Source: Heyndrickxia camelliae (GTDB lineage: Bacteria; Bacillota; Bacilli; Bacillales; Bacillaceae_C). From it: a stretch of 64,000 nt of DNA. Position numbers and translations under genes: made by a program. The notes under the pieces are model-generated. The model did not search any database. It was not told the origin of the DNA and saw nothing but the letters and a program-made list of their open reading frames with translations. The DNA lies in contig NZ_PIQO01000009.1 in assembly GCF_002844575.1 (NCBI RefSeq), forward strand, positions 109,835 to 173,834, given 5' to 3'. Below are positions 44,958-53,364 of the stretch, in pieces. Each line of letters begins with the position of its first letter. Position 1 is the stretch's first letter.

Positions 44958-46140
44958 TTTTTCCGCATAATTCGCGAAAAATTCCGCACAACTCCAAGGT
45001 TTTTCATCAAAAATAAGAAAAAATCCACAACCTAATAGGAATTCCCCAAATCGGTAAGAGTTTTCCACATAATTCGTGAAAAATTCCTCACATTATTTAG
45101 TTTTTTCATCAAAAATCAGAAAAAATTCTACACCTTAATAGGAATTCCCCAAATCGGTATGGGTTTTCCACACAATTCGTGAAAAATTCTCCACATCTCT
45201 CAGGTTTTTCATCATAAAAAAGAAGAAATTCCGCACCCTAATAGAAATTCCCCAAACCGGTAAGAGTTTTCCACATAATTCGTGAAAAATTCCGCACAAC
45301 TCCAAGGTTTTTCATCAAAAATAAGAAAAAATTCAACACCCTAATAGGAATTCCTCAAATCGGTAAGAGTTTTCCACATAATTCGTGAAAAATTCTCCAC
45401 ATCTCTCAGGTTTTTCATCAAAAAATTCTACACCCAAATAGGAATTCCCCAAACCTGTAAGAGTTTTCCACATAATTCGTGAAAAATTCCGCACAACTCC
45501 AAGGTTTTTCATCAAAAATCAGAAAAAATTCTACACCTTAATAGGAATTCCCCAAATCGGTATGGGTTTTCCACATAATTCACGAAAAATTCCCCACATC
45601 TCTCAGGTTTTTCATCAAAAATAAGAAAAAAATCCACACCCTAATAGGAATTCCTCAAATCGGTAAGAGTTTTCCACATAATTCGTGAAAAATTCTCCAC
45701 ATCTCTCAGGTTTTTCATCAAAAATAAGAAAAAAATCAACACCCTAATAGGAATTCCTCAAATCGGTAAGAGTTTTCCACATAATTCGTGAAAAATTCTC
45801 CACATCTCTCAGGTTTTTCATCAAAAAATTCTACACCCAAATAGGAATTCCCCAAACCTGTAAGAGTTTTCCACATAATTCGTGAAAAATTCCGCACAAC
45901 TCCAAGGTTTTTCATCAAAAATCAGAAAAAATTCTACACCTTAATAGGAATTCCCCAAATCGGTATGGGTTTTCCACATAATTCGTGAAAAATTCCTCAC
46001 ATTATTTAGTTTTTTCATCAAAAATCAGAAAAAATTCTACACTCTAATAGAAATTCCCCAAACCGGTAAGAGTTTTCCACATAATTCGCGGAAATTTCTC
46101 CACATCTCTCAGGTTTTTTCATCATAAAATATATGTTTTC
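44958..46140. repeat. 103-bp tandem array, 12 units plus a partial
   Basis: Unit starts (TTTTCC...) lie at 44958, 45061, 45164, 45267, 45370, 45464, 45567, 45670, 45773, 45867, 45970, 46073 and 46135. Steps are 103 bases, except two of 94 (same 9-base deletion) and a last partial. Units hold TTTTCCACATAATTCGTGAA, a TTTTTCATCA stretch and GGAATTCCCCAAA. All but the first contain TTTTCCACA. The piece 45333-45515 recurs unchanged at 45736-45918 (403 bases later), so a four-unit block was duplicated. The step is not a multiple of 3 and no start is supported, so it is not coding. Confidence 0.95.
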
Positions 46141-46281
46141 CACACCATTTTGAAATTTCTCCAAAAAGTCCATACAGTATACGCTTCACAATCCCCCATT
46201 GGGAGCTTGTGATAAAGGTTTGCAGGAATTGGAGATATAGCGTCGAAATTATGATAAAAGAATGTTATAAAGGAGACCAAA

Positions 46282-46637
46282 ATGTCTAATCTATTTAAAA
46301 GAATTGATACGGTTTTTTTACCGGTGAAGGATTTTGACAAGGCGATTGAATGGTATTCTGTAGTGCTTGGTTTCACGATTCGGTGGAGGGATGATTTATC
46401 TGGATATGCAGCATTAAATATTGGAGAAACACCTTTAACGTTGGTGAGAAAATCAGAAGAAGAGATTCACAACAGGTGACTTTTAATTTCTACACACCTG
46501 ATGTGGAAAAAGCACACCAGCATTTAGTAGATTGTGAGGTAAAGGTGGAACCAATTCAGGATGGAGGAAGTATCCAGTGGTTTCAGTTTTATGATTTAGA
46601 AGGTAATCCGCTAGAAGTTTGCCATTTTAAGGAATAA
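46282..46637 (+). pseudogene. VOC/glyoxalase-family protein, frameshifted
   Basis: The first frame codes the N-terminal half of a VOC domain (IDTVFLPVKDFDKAIEWYSV, LGFTIRWRDD) and stops at 46477-46479. The second half, QQVTFNFYTPDVEKAHQHL to FQFYDLEGNPLEVCHFKE, lies in a second frame from about 46470 to 46637. One missing base near 46470 explains the break. GGAGACC lies before the start. Sequencing error is possible. Confidence 0.8.
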
Positions 46638-46763
46638 CAAATATGAAAGCTGATGCGTTGTCATTGGCTTTTTTTAGTTTACGGTTTTTTAAGACATAAT
46701 ATTTGTATTTCTATTCGTGAAGGATAATAATGAATTAATACTATTGTTAACGGAGGTTTTAAG

Positions 46764-47486
46764 ATGAAAGTTGAAGTATGGTCAGACTTTGTATGTCCAT
46801 TTTGTTATATAGGTAAACGTCATTTTGAGGAAGCATTGAATCAGTTTGGAGGCGAATCTAATGTAGAAATCGTTTTTAAAAGTTTTGAGTTGGATCCGAA
46901 TGCAAAAGTACATTATGACGAAGACATGCACCAATTGCTTGCGGCGAAATATGGCATGAGTGTGGAAAAGGCGAAGGAAATGAATGAGAGCGTGGCAGAA
47001 AGAGCTGCGCAGGTTGGATTAACGTATCATTTCGATACGATGAAGCCCACTAATACATTTGATGCCCATCGTTTAACGCAGTTTGCAGCACAGTATGGAA
47101 AAAGCACAGAAATGGCGGAAAGATTGTTCAAAGCCTATTTTACTGATTCGGAGCATATCGGTGAGCATGATACATTAATATCTTTAGCAGCAGAAGTTGG
47201 TTTGGATTCGGAAAAAGTACGCGAAATGTTGAACGGGGAAGAGTTTTCTTATGAGGTTCGTACCGATGAGCAAGAGGCTGGAAGTCTTGGAATTCAAGGA
47301 GTTCCCTTCTTTGTCATCAATCGTAAGTATGCTGTATCAGGTGCGCAGCCGATTGGGGTATTTTTAAATGCATTACACAAAGCAAGTGAAGAAGAGAGTT
47401 CCTTTACCATTTTAAATGAAAATAAAACTGATGCTAATGATGCGTATTGTGCGGATGGACGGTGTGAAGTGCCTACCGATAAATAA
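46764..47486 (+). CDS. DsbA/FrnE-family thiol oxidoreductase
   Basis: The 240-residue protein has the thioredoxin-type VWSDFVCPFCYIGKRHFEEAL at the start with a CPFC redox pair (CxxC), helical insertions with AHRLTQFAAQYGKSTEMAE and the cis-proline loop GIQGVPFFVINRKYAVSGAQ. No signal peptide is seen, so it acts in the cytoplasm, like FrnE. GGAGG is upstream. It probably reduces or isomerises disulfides of an unknown partner. Confidence 0.92.
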   Translation: MKVEVWSDFVCPFCYIGKRHFEEALNQFGGESNVEIVFKSFELDPNAKVHYDEDMHQLLAAKYGMSVEKAKEMNESVAERAAQVGLTYHFDTMKPTNTFDAHRLTQFAAQYGKSTEMAERLFKAYFTDSEHIGEHDTLISLAAEVGLDSEKVREMLNGEEFSYEVRTDEQEAGSLGIQGVPFFVINRKYAVSGAQPIGVFLNALHKASEEESSFTILNENKTDANDAYCADGRCEVPTDK

Positions 47487-47531
47487 TATTCGTTAAGAGT
47501 AGGTTCAATTTTGTTTCCCACCCCCAATGAA

Positions 47532-47559
47532 AAAAGCAGTGATTCAATTCACTGCTTTT
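47532..47559. terminator. Bidirectional terminator between convergent genes
   Basis: AAAAGCAGTGA pairs with TCACTGCTTTT around TTCAAT, giving A and T runs on both sides. Confidence 0.85.
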
Positions 47560-47560
47560 A

Positions 47561-48316
47561 TTATGCTAATTTTTTTAGTTTTGCCATAAAAGTCATCGCT
47601 TTGCCTAGCTCTACTTGTTCGGTATACTGCCCACTTTCGTAGTTCATTTCCCCGCCAGGTTCACAGTGAACTAGATTTAAATCAATATCTTTCATTAATA
47701 ATTTAAAATCAACAGGTGAATAGCATCTTAATGATTGTGTTATCTGATCACCCTCATGCTCCTTCCGCCACCAAGTATCTAACATTCTGCATCCATTTGC
47801 ATCGAAGTCGTATCGCCTAACAATGTTGCCAAATTCCATTTCTTGACCGGCTACCTTAGCCCAGTACCAAGGGGTATAAATATCAATGAGTGCCACCCCA
47901 TTTGGCTGCAGCCAATCCGATATGCGCTTCAGTAATAATTGCTGGTCGGTATCTTCTCCGATTCCAAATCCATCCCAATAGCAAACAATATCAAACTGTT
48001 CCTCTAAATCAACTTGATAAAAGTCCCCTTGAATAATTCGTAAATTACTTCCTATTTTATGTTTCTCAGCAAGTTTATATATATTTTCTACACATGAAGG
48101 GGCTAGTTCAATGACAGTAACATCATATCCGCGTCTCGCAGCGGTAACTGCAAAACGTCCATTGCCACCACCTAATTCTAGAATCCTCGTGATTGGATGG
48201 TCGCTAAAATGTTCTACTTTATCTACGTGCTCCTCAATCAAGTGATTCAAATCAAAATCGTATTGTGTGGTGGACCAAATAAATTGTTTATCATAAAAGT
48301 CTTTAACCCATTTCAT
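47561..48316 (-). CDS. Class I SAM-dependent methyltransferase
   Basis: The 251-residue protein has motif I ITRILELGGGNGRFAVTAA (residues about 42-60), the acidic residue in VTVIELAPSCVE, motif II LEEQFDIVCYWDGFGIGED and a WLQPNGVALIDIYTPWYWA post-region. The KAMTFMAKLKKLA end and PTY/W content suggest a small-molecule methyltransferase; substrate unknown. AGAGGTGC is upstream of the ATG. Confidence 0.87.
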   Translation of the reverse strand: MKWVKDFYDKQFIWSTTQYDFDLNHLIEEHVDKVEHFSDHPITRILELGGGNGRFAVTAARRGYDVTVIELAPSCVENIYKLAEKHKIGSNLRIIQGDFYQVDLEEQFDIVCYWDGFGIGEDTDQQLLLKRISDWLQPNGVALIDIYTPWYWAKVAGQEMEFGNIVRRYDFDANGCRMLDTWWRKEHEGDQITQSLRCYSPVDFKLLMKDIDLNLVHCEPGGEMNYESGQYTEQVELGKAMTFMAKLKKLA

Positions 48317-48577
48317 TTAAAAGCACCTCTTTAGGATAAAAGTTTTTGTCCGGAAGTGGCTTTTAATATTAATAAAATAATAATCCCACGGAAATCCTCC
48401 TTGGAAGTCAAAATAATTCGAAAATTATTATATATTCTAAAGATGGCTAGTACAAGTGAAAAATTCATGTTGGGATCGGAGAAATGGTTTTCAAGGTAGG
48501 GAAAAACTTTTAAACTGGAAAGGTAGACTTCTTATTAGATTAGTAACTTATTAAATGCATCGAGAGGGACGATACCA

Positions 48578-49276
48578 ATGAAAGCATACAAAGCACTGTT
48601 TTTTGATGTAGATGATACGCTGTTGGATTTTCGTGCTGCAGAGCGTGAAGCATTGCGACAGCTTTTTGAAGATGAGCAAATAGAATTGACTCCAGAGATG
48701 GTACAACAATATAAAAACATAAATCAACAACTTTGGAGAGAGTTCGAAGAGGGGAAACGAAGCCGCGATGATGTGGTAAACACCCGATTTGCAGAATTTT
48801 TTAAGGTATATGGGAAAGAGGTAGATGGTGTTTTATTGGAAAATAAATATCGTAACTATCTGCAAGAAGGACATCAGCTTATGGATGGAGCACTGGATTT
48901 AATTACGGAACTAAAGGATCATTATGATTTATATATTGTGACCAATGGTGATTCCGCAACTCAGGATAAACGTTTGCGTGCTGCCGGTTTATATCCGTTT
49001 TTTAAGCAAATATTTGTTTCGGAGGACACGGGATATCAGAAGCCAATGAAGGAGTTTTTCGATTATGTGTTTGATCGCATTCCGAATTTATCACCGGAAC
49101 AAGGGCTTATTATTGGGGATTCTTTAAATGCAGATATTAAAGGAGGCAATCTGTACGGACTTGATACTTGCTGGTTTAACCCTGAAAAAAATGCGAATAA
49201 TACAGGAATCTTGCCAACGTACGAAATCAACAGTCTTAACAAATTATATACTATTACTAGTGTAAAAATGGTATAA
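48578..49276 (+). CDS. YjjG/YfnB-family HAD noncanonical nucleotidase
   Basis: The 232-residue protein has motif I KALFFDVDDTLLDF (residues 5-18), YIVTNGDSATQDKRL, the lysine in GYQKPMKEFFDYVF and motif IV LIIGDSLNADIKGGN. This is the YjjG (noncanonical pyrimidine nucleotidase) signature, cleaving nucleoside monophosphates including mutagenic ones. GAGGGACGATACCA precedes the ATG. A terminator-like stem follows at 49311. Confidence 0.9.
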   Translation: MKAYKALFFDVDDTLLDFRAAEREALRQLFEDEQIELTPEMVQQYKNINQQLWREFEEGKRSRDDVVNTRFAEFFKVYGKEVDGVLLENKYRNYLQEGHQLMDGALDLITELKDHYDLYIVTNGDSATQDKRLRAAGLYPFFKQIFVSEDTGYQKPMKEFFDYVFDRIPNLSPEQGLIIGDSLNADIKGGNLYGLDTCWFNPEKNANNTGILPTYEINSLNKLYTITSVKMV

Positions 49277-49842
49277 GTAAGAAGGAATTTCATTCAATAC
49301 TTTCATTCTTTAAAAAAGGTTAGCTAAACAGTCATTATTATCAAATAATGTGGTTTTGGCAACCTTTTTATTAATTTGAGGGAATTTTTACAAAAGCTTT
49401 GATTCGGACAGATGGATAGACGAAGTATTAGAAGCTCTGCAACTTAGACAAGTGCATATGGCTGGTGTTTCATACAGCATAACCATTTATTCTTTATTAT
49501 GTATTTCATCGTCCTAACAAATTGTTAACATGACTTGTATGGTTGGGGTATTCCCTGTGGAAAATTGATTTCCAAAATAACAGTTATGAAAACAATTGCA
49601 GTATTCTTCCCTGAAATTTTTATTGCCAAGCCACAAAAAATGCGTTTCGCTTATGAACTGAGGATACTTTCAAAATGTATTAGAGTTAAATAAATAAACT
49701 TTTATGCTTACGTATTTTTATGGCGATGATTTACATAGGTGATGGTTGATAACATTAACCTCGTATTGTGTGGGGAAGGGGATCTTTTACGAATTGTTCG
49801 TGATAGAAAGAAACCGATCAAGAGAATGATCGGTTTCCTTTA
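49277..49842. other. Intergenic stretch with a probable terminator
   Basis: AAAAAAGGTTAGC (49314-49326) and GGCAACCTTTTT (49358-49369) can close a long hairpin that would end the nucleotidase transcript. No gene or further motif was seen before 49811. Confidence 0.45.
49811..49836 (-). terminator. Terminator of the small minus-strand gene
   Basis: AAACCGATCA pairs with TGATCGGTTT around AGAGAA; on the minus strand a CTTTCT tail follows. Confidence 0.75.
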
Positions 49843-49980
49843 CTATATTACACCATCAGTCTTATCACGCTTATCCTTATTCCTTTTGTTGCCTTTACTG
49901 TTATCCCCACTGACAGGAGACTGCCCATGTAAGGAAGGGGAATTCTGATTATTGCTGCCTTTATTAAATTTCTTTGTCAT
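49843..49980 (-). CDS. Small hydrophilic spore-type protein
   Basis: The minus strand has GGAAAGGAGTGATAGGCATG, a near-perfect ribosome site and start. It then codes 45 residues to TAG, and the terminator follows at once. The peptide is rich in Asn, Lys, Ser and Gly with no hydrophobic core (MTKKFNKGSNNQNSPSLH, then GDNSKGNKRNKDKRDKTDG). That composition is typical of small acid-soluble or minor spore proteins such as SspP. The family is not certain. Confidence 0.65.
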   Translation of the reverse strand: MTKKFNKGSNNQNSPSLHGQSPVSGDNSKGNKRNKDKRDKTDGVI

Positions 49981-50045
49981 GCCTATCACTCCTTTCCTAT
50001 TACAAATACAGTTTGTCTCTTTTTCGTAAACTTATGAATTTAAGA

Positions 50046-50163
50046 TGGTGCCAGGCACCACTCGTGGACAAATTGGGAAAGTGTCCTTCAGAGGAGGACA
50101 ATGCGAACTGTCCACCCCATGCGTACAAAAGCGTAAAATGTCCACGGATGGTGCCAGGCACCA
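50046..50163. repeat. Paired, inverted REP-type elements (BIME-like)
   Basis: A plus-orientation A-core copy (TGGTGCCAGGCACCA at 50046-50060, CTCGTGGACAAATTGGG) faces a minus-orientation T-core copy (core 50149-50163). The latter reads TGGTGCCTGGCACCATCCGT on its own strand and then GGACATTTTACGC, like the 32128 copy. The pair lies tail to tail. The right core ends one base before the LysR stop codon. Confidence 0.88.
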
Positions 50164-50164
50164 A

Positions 50165-51058
50165 TTAGATATCGAGGGTTAATCTGTTGATAAAGGTTTT
50201 GGCGATTTGGGAGGAGGGCTTGCTTTTGTGGCGTACCCATCCGTATGGAATTGGTTTATTGTCGCGCGTTTTTAAGTCGATGGTGATAAGATTTGGGTTG
50301 TTACGTTGATTTTTTTGAAAGGAAAAGTCTAACCCAATCGTAACTGCAATTCCTTCTTCCACGGCATTCTCAATAGCAAATGTATTATTGGTTGCAAATA
50401 ATACGTCCGCCTCTCCGTATTTCGCAATATTTTTATCCATAAAATTTAGAATAATGTCGTCTTCATAAAGGACTAGTGTTTCTTTTATTAACATTTCTGG
50501 GGTAATGGATTTTTCAGTCGATAATGGGGATTCTTTATTAACCGCAACCACCATTTTCCCCTCTAGTACTTTTGCGAAGACTAGATCATTGCTTTTCGGA
50601 AGGAAATCCTCATCCATCACCATTAATCCGATATCCATTTTATTAGATAAAATAGTCTCAATGATTTCTTTTGGTCCTTTTTCAAAAATTTCAATTCTAA
50701 CATTTGGGAAATCCTTTTTAAAGCGAGCAACGGTTTCCACAAGTAAGTGGGTGGGGCCGGGAATCGTTGCGATTCTTAATTCACCTGATAAAGTATGATT
50801 AAACTGATTGGCTTCCTCTTTCAGCTCGTTCACTTTCATTAAGATGTCCGTAGCCTTTTCAATTATTACTTTTCCTTCAGCTGTTGGTGCAGCACTTTGA
50901 CCGCGGGATCTCGTAAACAGTGTCACGCCCAATTCCTGCTCTAATAACGAAATGGACTGGCTAATCGCAGACAATGTAATATGTGATTTTTGTGCAGCCA
51001 TCGTTAGGGACCCGGATTTGGCTACTTCGACGATATATTGTAATTGTTCCAGATTCAT
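50165..51058 (-). CDS. LysR-family transcriptional regulator
   Basis: The 297-residue protein starts with a LysR helix-turn-helix: LEQLQYIVEVAKSGSLTMAA, then SHITLSAISQSISLLEQELG and TLFTRSRG (about 3-55). The rest is the periplasmic-binding-like effector domain. AGGAG lies 7 bases before ATG. It is divergent from the 3-hydroxyacyl-CoA dehydrogenase gene, with a T-N11-A site between them, so it probably controls that gene. Its stop codon is next to a REP element. Confidence 0.92.
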   Translation of the reverse strand: MNLEQLQYIVEVAKSGSLTMAAQKSHITLSAISQSISLLEQELGVTLFTRSRGQSAAPTAEGKVIIEKATDILMKVNELKEEANQFNHTLSGELRIATIPGPTHLLVETVARFKKDFPNVRIEIFEKGPKEIIETILSNKMDIGLMVMDEDFLPKSNDLVFAKVLEGKMVVAVNKESPLSTEKSITPEMLIKETLVLYEDDIILNFMDKNIAKYGEADVLFATNNTFAIENAVEEGIAVTIGLDFSFQKNQRNNPNLITIDLKTRDNKPIPYGWVRHKSKPSSQIAKTFINRLTLDI

Positions 51059-51094
51059 CTTTTTACTCCTAAATTAAGTTTTAGTTAATTATTA

Positions 51095-51109
51095 ATTAGT
51101 ATATCTAAT
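51095..51109. promoter_or_regulatory. Candidate LysR-type operator (T-N11-A)
   Basis: ATTAGTATATCTAAT is a dyad with ATTAG/CTAAT arms in the LTTR T-N11-A form. It lies between the divergent LysR and dehydrogenase genes, just upstream of the -10 at 51133. Confidence 0.5.
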
Positions 51110-51129
51110 TTTTATTAAATATAATACAT

Positions 51130-51138
51130 TGTTATAAT
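51130..51138 (+). promoter_or_regulatory. Extended -10 promoter of the dehydrogenase gene
   Basis: TGTTATAAT (TG-N-TATAAT) 59 bases before ATG 51197; no good -35 is needed for this class and none is clear. Confidence 0.5.
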
Positions 51139-51196
51139 GAAGTAGAAATGAAAGATATTAATAACAATGCTTCTTTTAGAAAAGAGGAGAATAATA

Positions 51197-52096
51197 ATGG
51201 ATTATAAAAATATCACTGTCGCAGGAAGCGGTGTTTTAGGAAGTCAAATCGCTTTCCAAATTGCCTTTAAAGGATTTAATGTAAATGTATATGATATCAA
51301 TGATGAAGTGCTAGATCGAGCAAAAGAAAGAATGACAAAATTGAAACAACGTTATCAAGAAGATTTAGGAGCAACCCAAGAAGAGGTAGATGCTGCTTAC
51401 AAACGAATTTCCTTTTTCAGTGATTTAGCAGAAGCTACAGCAGACGCAGATCTTATTATTGAAGCAATACCTGAAGTAGTGCAAATAAAATCCAATTTCT
51501 ATAAGGAATTAGCAAAAATAGCTCCTGAAAAAACAATTTTTGCAAGCAACTCATCTACCTTACTCCCTAGCCAATTTGCAGAAGCTACGGGCCGTCCGCA
51601 AAAATTCTTAAACTTGCACTTTGCTAATGAAATATGGAAAAACAACACAGCCGAAATTATGAAGCACCCTGGAACGGATGATAAGGTATTTGAAGAGGTC
51701 ATTGCATTTGCGAAGGCCATTGGAATGGTTGCATTGCCTTTACAAAAAGAACAACCAGGTTATATTTTGAATTCTCTATTGGTTCCGCTTTTAGATGCAG
51801 CTCAAATGCTGTTATTAAAAGAAGTTGCTGACCCAGAAACAATCGATAAAACATGGATGGTTGCAACTGGGGCACCGATGGGTCCGTTTGCCATTCTAGA
51901 TGTGGTCGGTATAACAACTGCTTATAATATTACCCTTGCTAAAGCGGAAGCAACAGGCGACCCTGATTATAAAAAACTTGCGGATTTATTGAAAACAGAG
52001 TATATCGATAAAGGAAAGCTTGGCAGAGGAACAGGAGAGGGATTCTATAAATATCCAAATCCTCCTTTCATGAACCCGGATTTTATCAAAGCATAA
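51197..52096 (+). CDS. 3-hydroxyacyl-CoA dehydrogenase family protein
   Basis: The 299-residue protein has the Rossmann loop ITVAGSGVLGSQIAFQIAFK (residues about 5-24), ADLIIEAIPEVVQIK, the catalytic-region sequence FASNSSTLLPSQFAEAT, LNLHFANEIWKNNTAEI and a C-terminal domain with GAPMGPFAILDVVG. This matches NAD-dependent 3-hydroxyacyl-CoA/3-hydroxybutyryl-CoA dehydrogenases, acting on short-chain CoA esters. Typical HFFNP is HFANE here, as in some single-domain relatives. GAGGAG is upstream. Regulated probably by the LysR protein. Confidence 0.9.
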   Translation: MDYKNITVAGSGVLGSQIAFQIAFKGFNVNVYDINDEVLDRAKERMTKLKQRYQEDLGATQEEVDAAYKRISFFSDLAEATADADLIIEAIPEVVQIKSNFYKELAKIAPEKTIFASNSSTLLPSQFAEATGRPQKFLNLHFANEIWKNNTAEIMKHPGTDDKVFEEVIAFAKAIGMVALPLQKEQPGYILNSLLVPLLDAAQMLLLKEVADPETIDKTWMVATGAPMGPFAILDVVGITTAYNITLAKAEATGDPDYKKLADLLKTEYIDKGKLGRGTGEGFYKYPNPPFMNPDFIKA

Positions 52097-52101
52097 AAAT
52101 A

Positions 52102-52140
52102 AAGAAATCTCTTTCTATTTGAAGGAGATTTCTTTTTTAT
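52102..52140 (+). terminator. Intrinsic terminator
   Basis: AAGAAATCTC pairs with GAGATTTCTT, then TTTT. It closes the dehydrogenase gene. Confidence 0.8.
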
Positions 52141-52153
52141 TTTGGTGAAAAAT

Positions 52154-52357
52154 CTAATGGAAATTTTTCCATCGAATGGAGTCGAAACCGCAGTGAGGAT
52201 GGTTTTGGGATTGGATTTTAAAGTATTCATGTTCTAAGTCAGATAAGGTCAATTCAAATAGATGCTTGTCGTTTTTCTTGAATTGCTCAAGCTCAATCAA
52301 CTTGTTAATTAATTCATTCCTTCTTGCTTCTACCGCATCTTTCAACAATTTGCCCAT
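52154..52357 (-). CDS. FbpA-like Fur-regulated basic protein
   Basis: The 67-residue protein has GKLLKDAVEARRNELINKL and KNDKHLFELTLSDLEHEYFK, the pattern of the Fur-regulated basic protein A family (PF13076), small iron-sparing response proteins of Bacillus. ATG 52357 follows AAGGAGTGG by 9 bases; a longer frame upstream overlaps the riboswitch and is not used. The family call is from memory. Unusually it follows a SAM-I riboswitch. No clear Fur box was seen nearby. Confidence 0.7.
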   Translation of the reverse strand: MGKLLKDAVEARRNELINKLIELEQFKKNDKHLFELTLSDLEHEYFKIQSQNHPHCGFDSIRWKNFH

Positions 52358-52426
52358 AAAAAAATCCACTCCTTTTTTAATGAATACAGATAAGAAGAGG
52401 ATAACTTGATTGGTCGAGGACCTCCA

Positions 52427-52526
52427 CTTATCTTCCAAGCATAAGCTTGCAGGAATTAGCACAGAATTCCAGTAGAATCTGCTGCTGAGGTTTCGTTGGG
52501 CCAGTCCCTCCACCTCTCTTGATAAG
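52427..52526 (-). ncRNA. SAM-I (S-box) riboswitch
   Basis: On the minus strand, P1 is CTTATC (52526-52521) with GATAAG (52432-52427). Between them lie AGAGAGGTGGAGGGACTGGC, CCAACGAAACC, and GTGCTAATTCCTGC, the conserved core of the S-box aptamer; only single differences (CGAA for UGAA, AGCAGC for GGCAAC) are seen. The 3' P1 arm AGATAAG-TG-GAGG can also pair with CCTC-TT-CTTATCT downstream, a mutually exclusive fold. No U-run terminator was found, so the expression platform is unclear. Confidence 0.88.
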
Positions 52527-52561
52527 TTTCCATGACATATTAAAATATTTTGCGTTGTTAT

Positions 52562-52591
52562 TAGCATAAATCCTATAATTCCTATTTGTCA
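52562..52591 (-). promoter_or_regulatory. Promoter of the SAM-I riboswitch leader
   Basis: On the minus strand TTGACA (52591-52586), 18 bases, TATGCT (52567-52562). Transcription would begin near 52555, about 30 bases before the aptamer. Confidence 0.62.
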
Positions 52592-52713
52592 ACTAGTATT
52601 TAAAAAATTATAAAAAAACACAATTATCTTTAAAGGGAAATAATTAAGACTGTGGAAGCTTATATTAGATGGGACTTGAATCATGAAAACTAAACAGAAA
52701 AGGAGTATGTAAA

Positions 52714-53223
52714 TTGAGTAACTTGGAGGTAGTAGAAGCATTCAAAAACGACTTGCAAAACTATTCATTGGACCAGCTAAGACATATTTCAGCTGAGGGA
52801 GTATGGTCTATTGGACAAATGTATGACCATTTAATCGTGGTTGCACATGAGTATCTGGATAATGCGGAAACTTGTGCAGCATCACATGAGGAGTGTACCC
52901 TTGGAAAAACGGAATTTGGAGAGAAATTATTTACAATGGGAGGGTTTCCACCAATAAAAATAAAATTACCAGATGAATTAAATGCTCCTCCTAATAACTC
53001 GGATAGCAAGGATGAACTTATAAGTAGACTGGATCAGTTAATTAGCAGACTGAGTCTATGGGAAATAAAAGTAGATTCGATCAATCCCAATTACAAAGTT
53101 CAACATGGCGGTTTCGGTTGGCTACATGCAAGAGAGTGGTACGATTTAGTAGGAATGCATTTCCGTCATCACCTCCGCCAGAAGGCTGAATTAGAGCAAA
53201 AGCTAAAGAAGGCTGTTAAATGA
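52714..53223 (+). CDS. DinB-family protein (DUF1569-like)
   Basis: The 169-residue protein starts at a TTG with AAAGGAG 8 bases upstream. It has VWSIGQMYDHLIVVAHEYLD and, near the end, LVGMHFRHHLRQKAELEQ, where the histidines form the likely metal site of the DinB_2 bundle. The middle part (KTEFGEKLFTMGGFPPIKIK) is typical of the DUF1569 branch. Function unknown. A terminator follows at 53245. Confidence 0.82.
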   Translation: MSNLEVVEAFKNDLQNYSLDQLRHISAEGVWSIGQMYDHLIVVAHEYLDNAETCAASHEECTLGKTEFGEKLFTMGGFPPIKIKLPDELNAPPNNSDSKDELISRLDQLISRLSLWEIKVDSINPNYKVQHGGFGWLHAREWYDLVGMHFRHHLRQKAELEQKLKKAVK

Positions 53224-53244
53224 CTGGAATAAGTACTATATAAA

Positions 53245-53279
53245 AGCCGATATCTTGCAAATAAAGATATCGGCTATTT
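53245..53279. terminator. Intrinsic terminator
   Basis: AGCCGATATCTT pairs with AAGATATCGGCT around GCAAATA, then ATTTTT. Confidence 0.82.
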
Positions 53280-53364
53280 TTCTTGTTATGAAGATGATAA
53301 AATTTAATCATGTGGATAACCTTTTGAAAAATTGTCTACTTCTAGTAAATGATATTCCTGTTTA

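Noticed and set aside
45333..45918. Two identical 60-residue minus-strand frames
   Set aside because: They lie wholly inside the 103-bp array; the period is not a multiple of 3 and there is no ribosome site. They reflect the duplicated repeat block.
44958..46140. Chromosomal or plasmid replication origin
   Set aside because: DnaA-box-like 9-mers are present, but no dnaA, dnaN, rep gene or clear AT-rich melting region with DnaA-trio was seen; a titration site is a better hypothesis.
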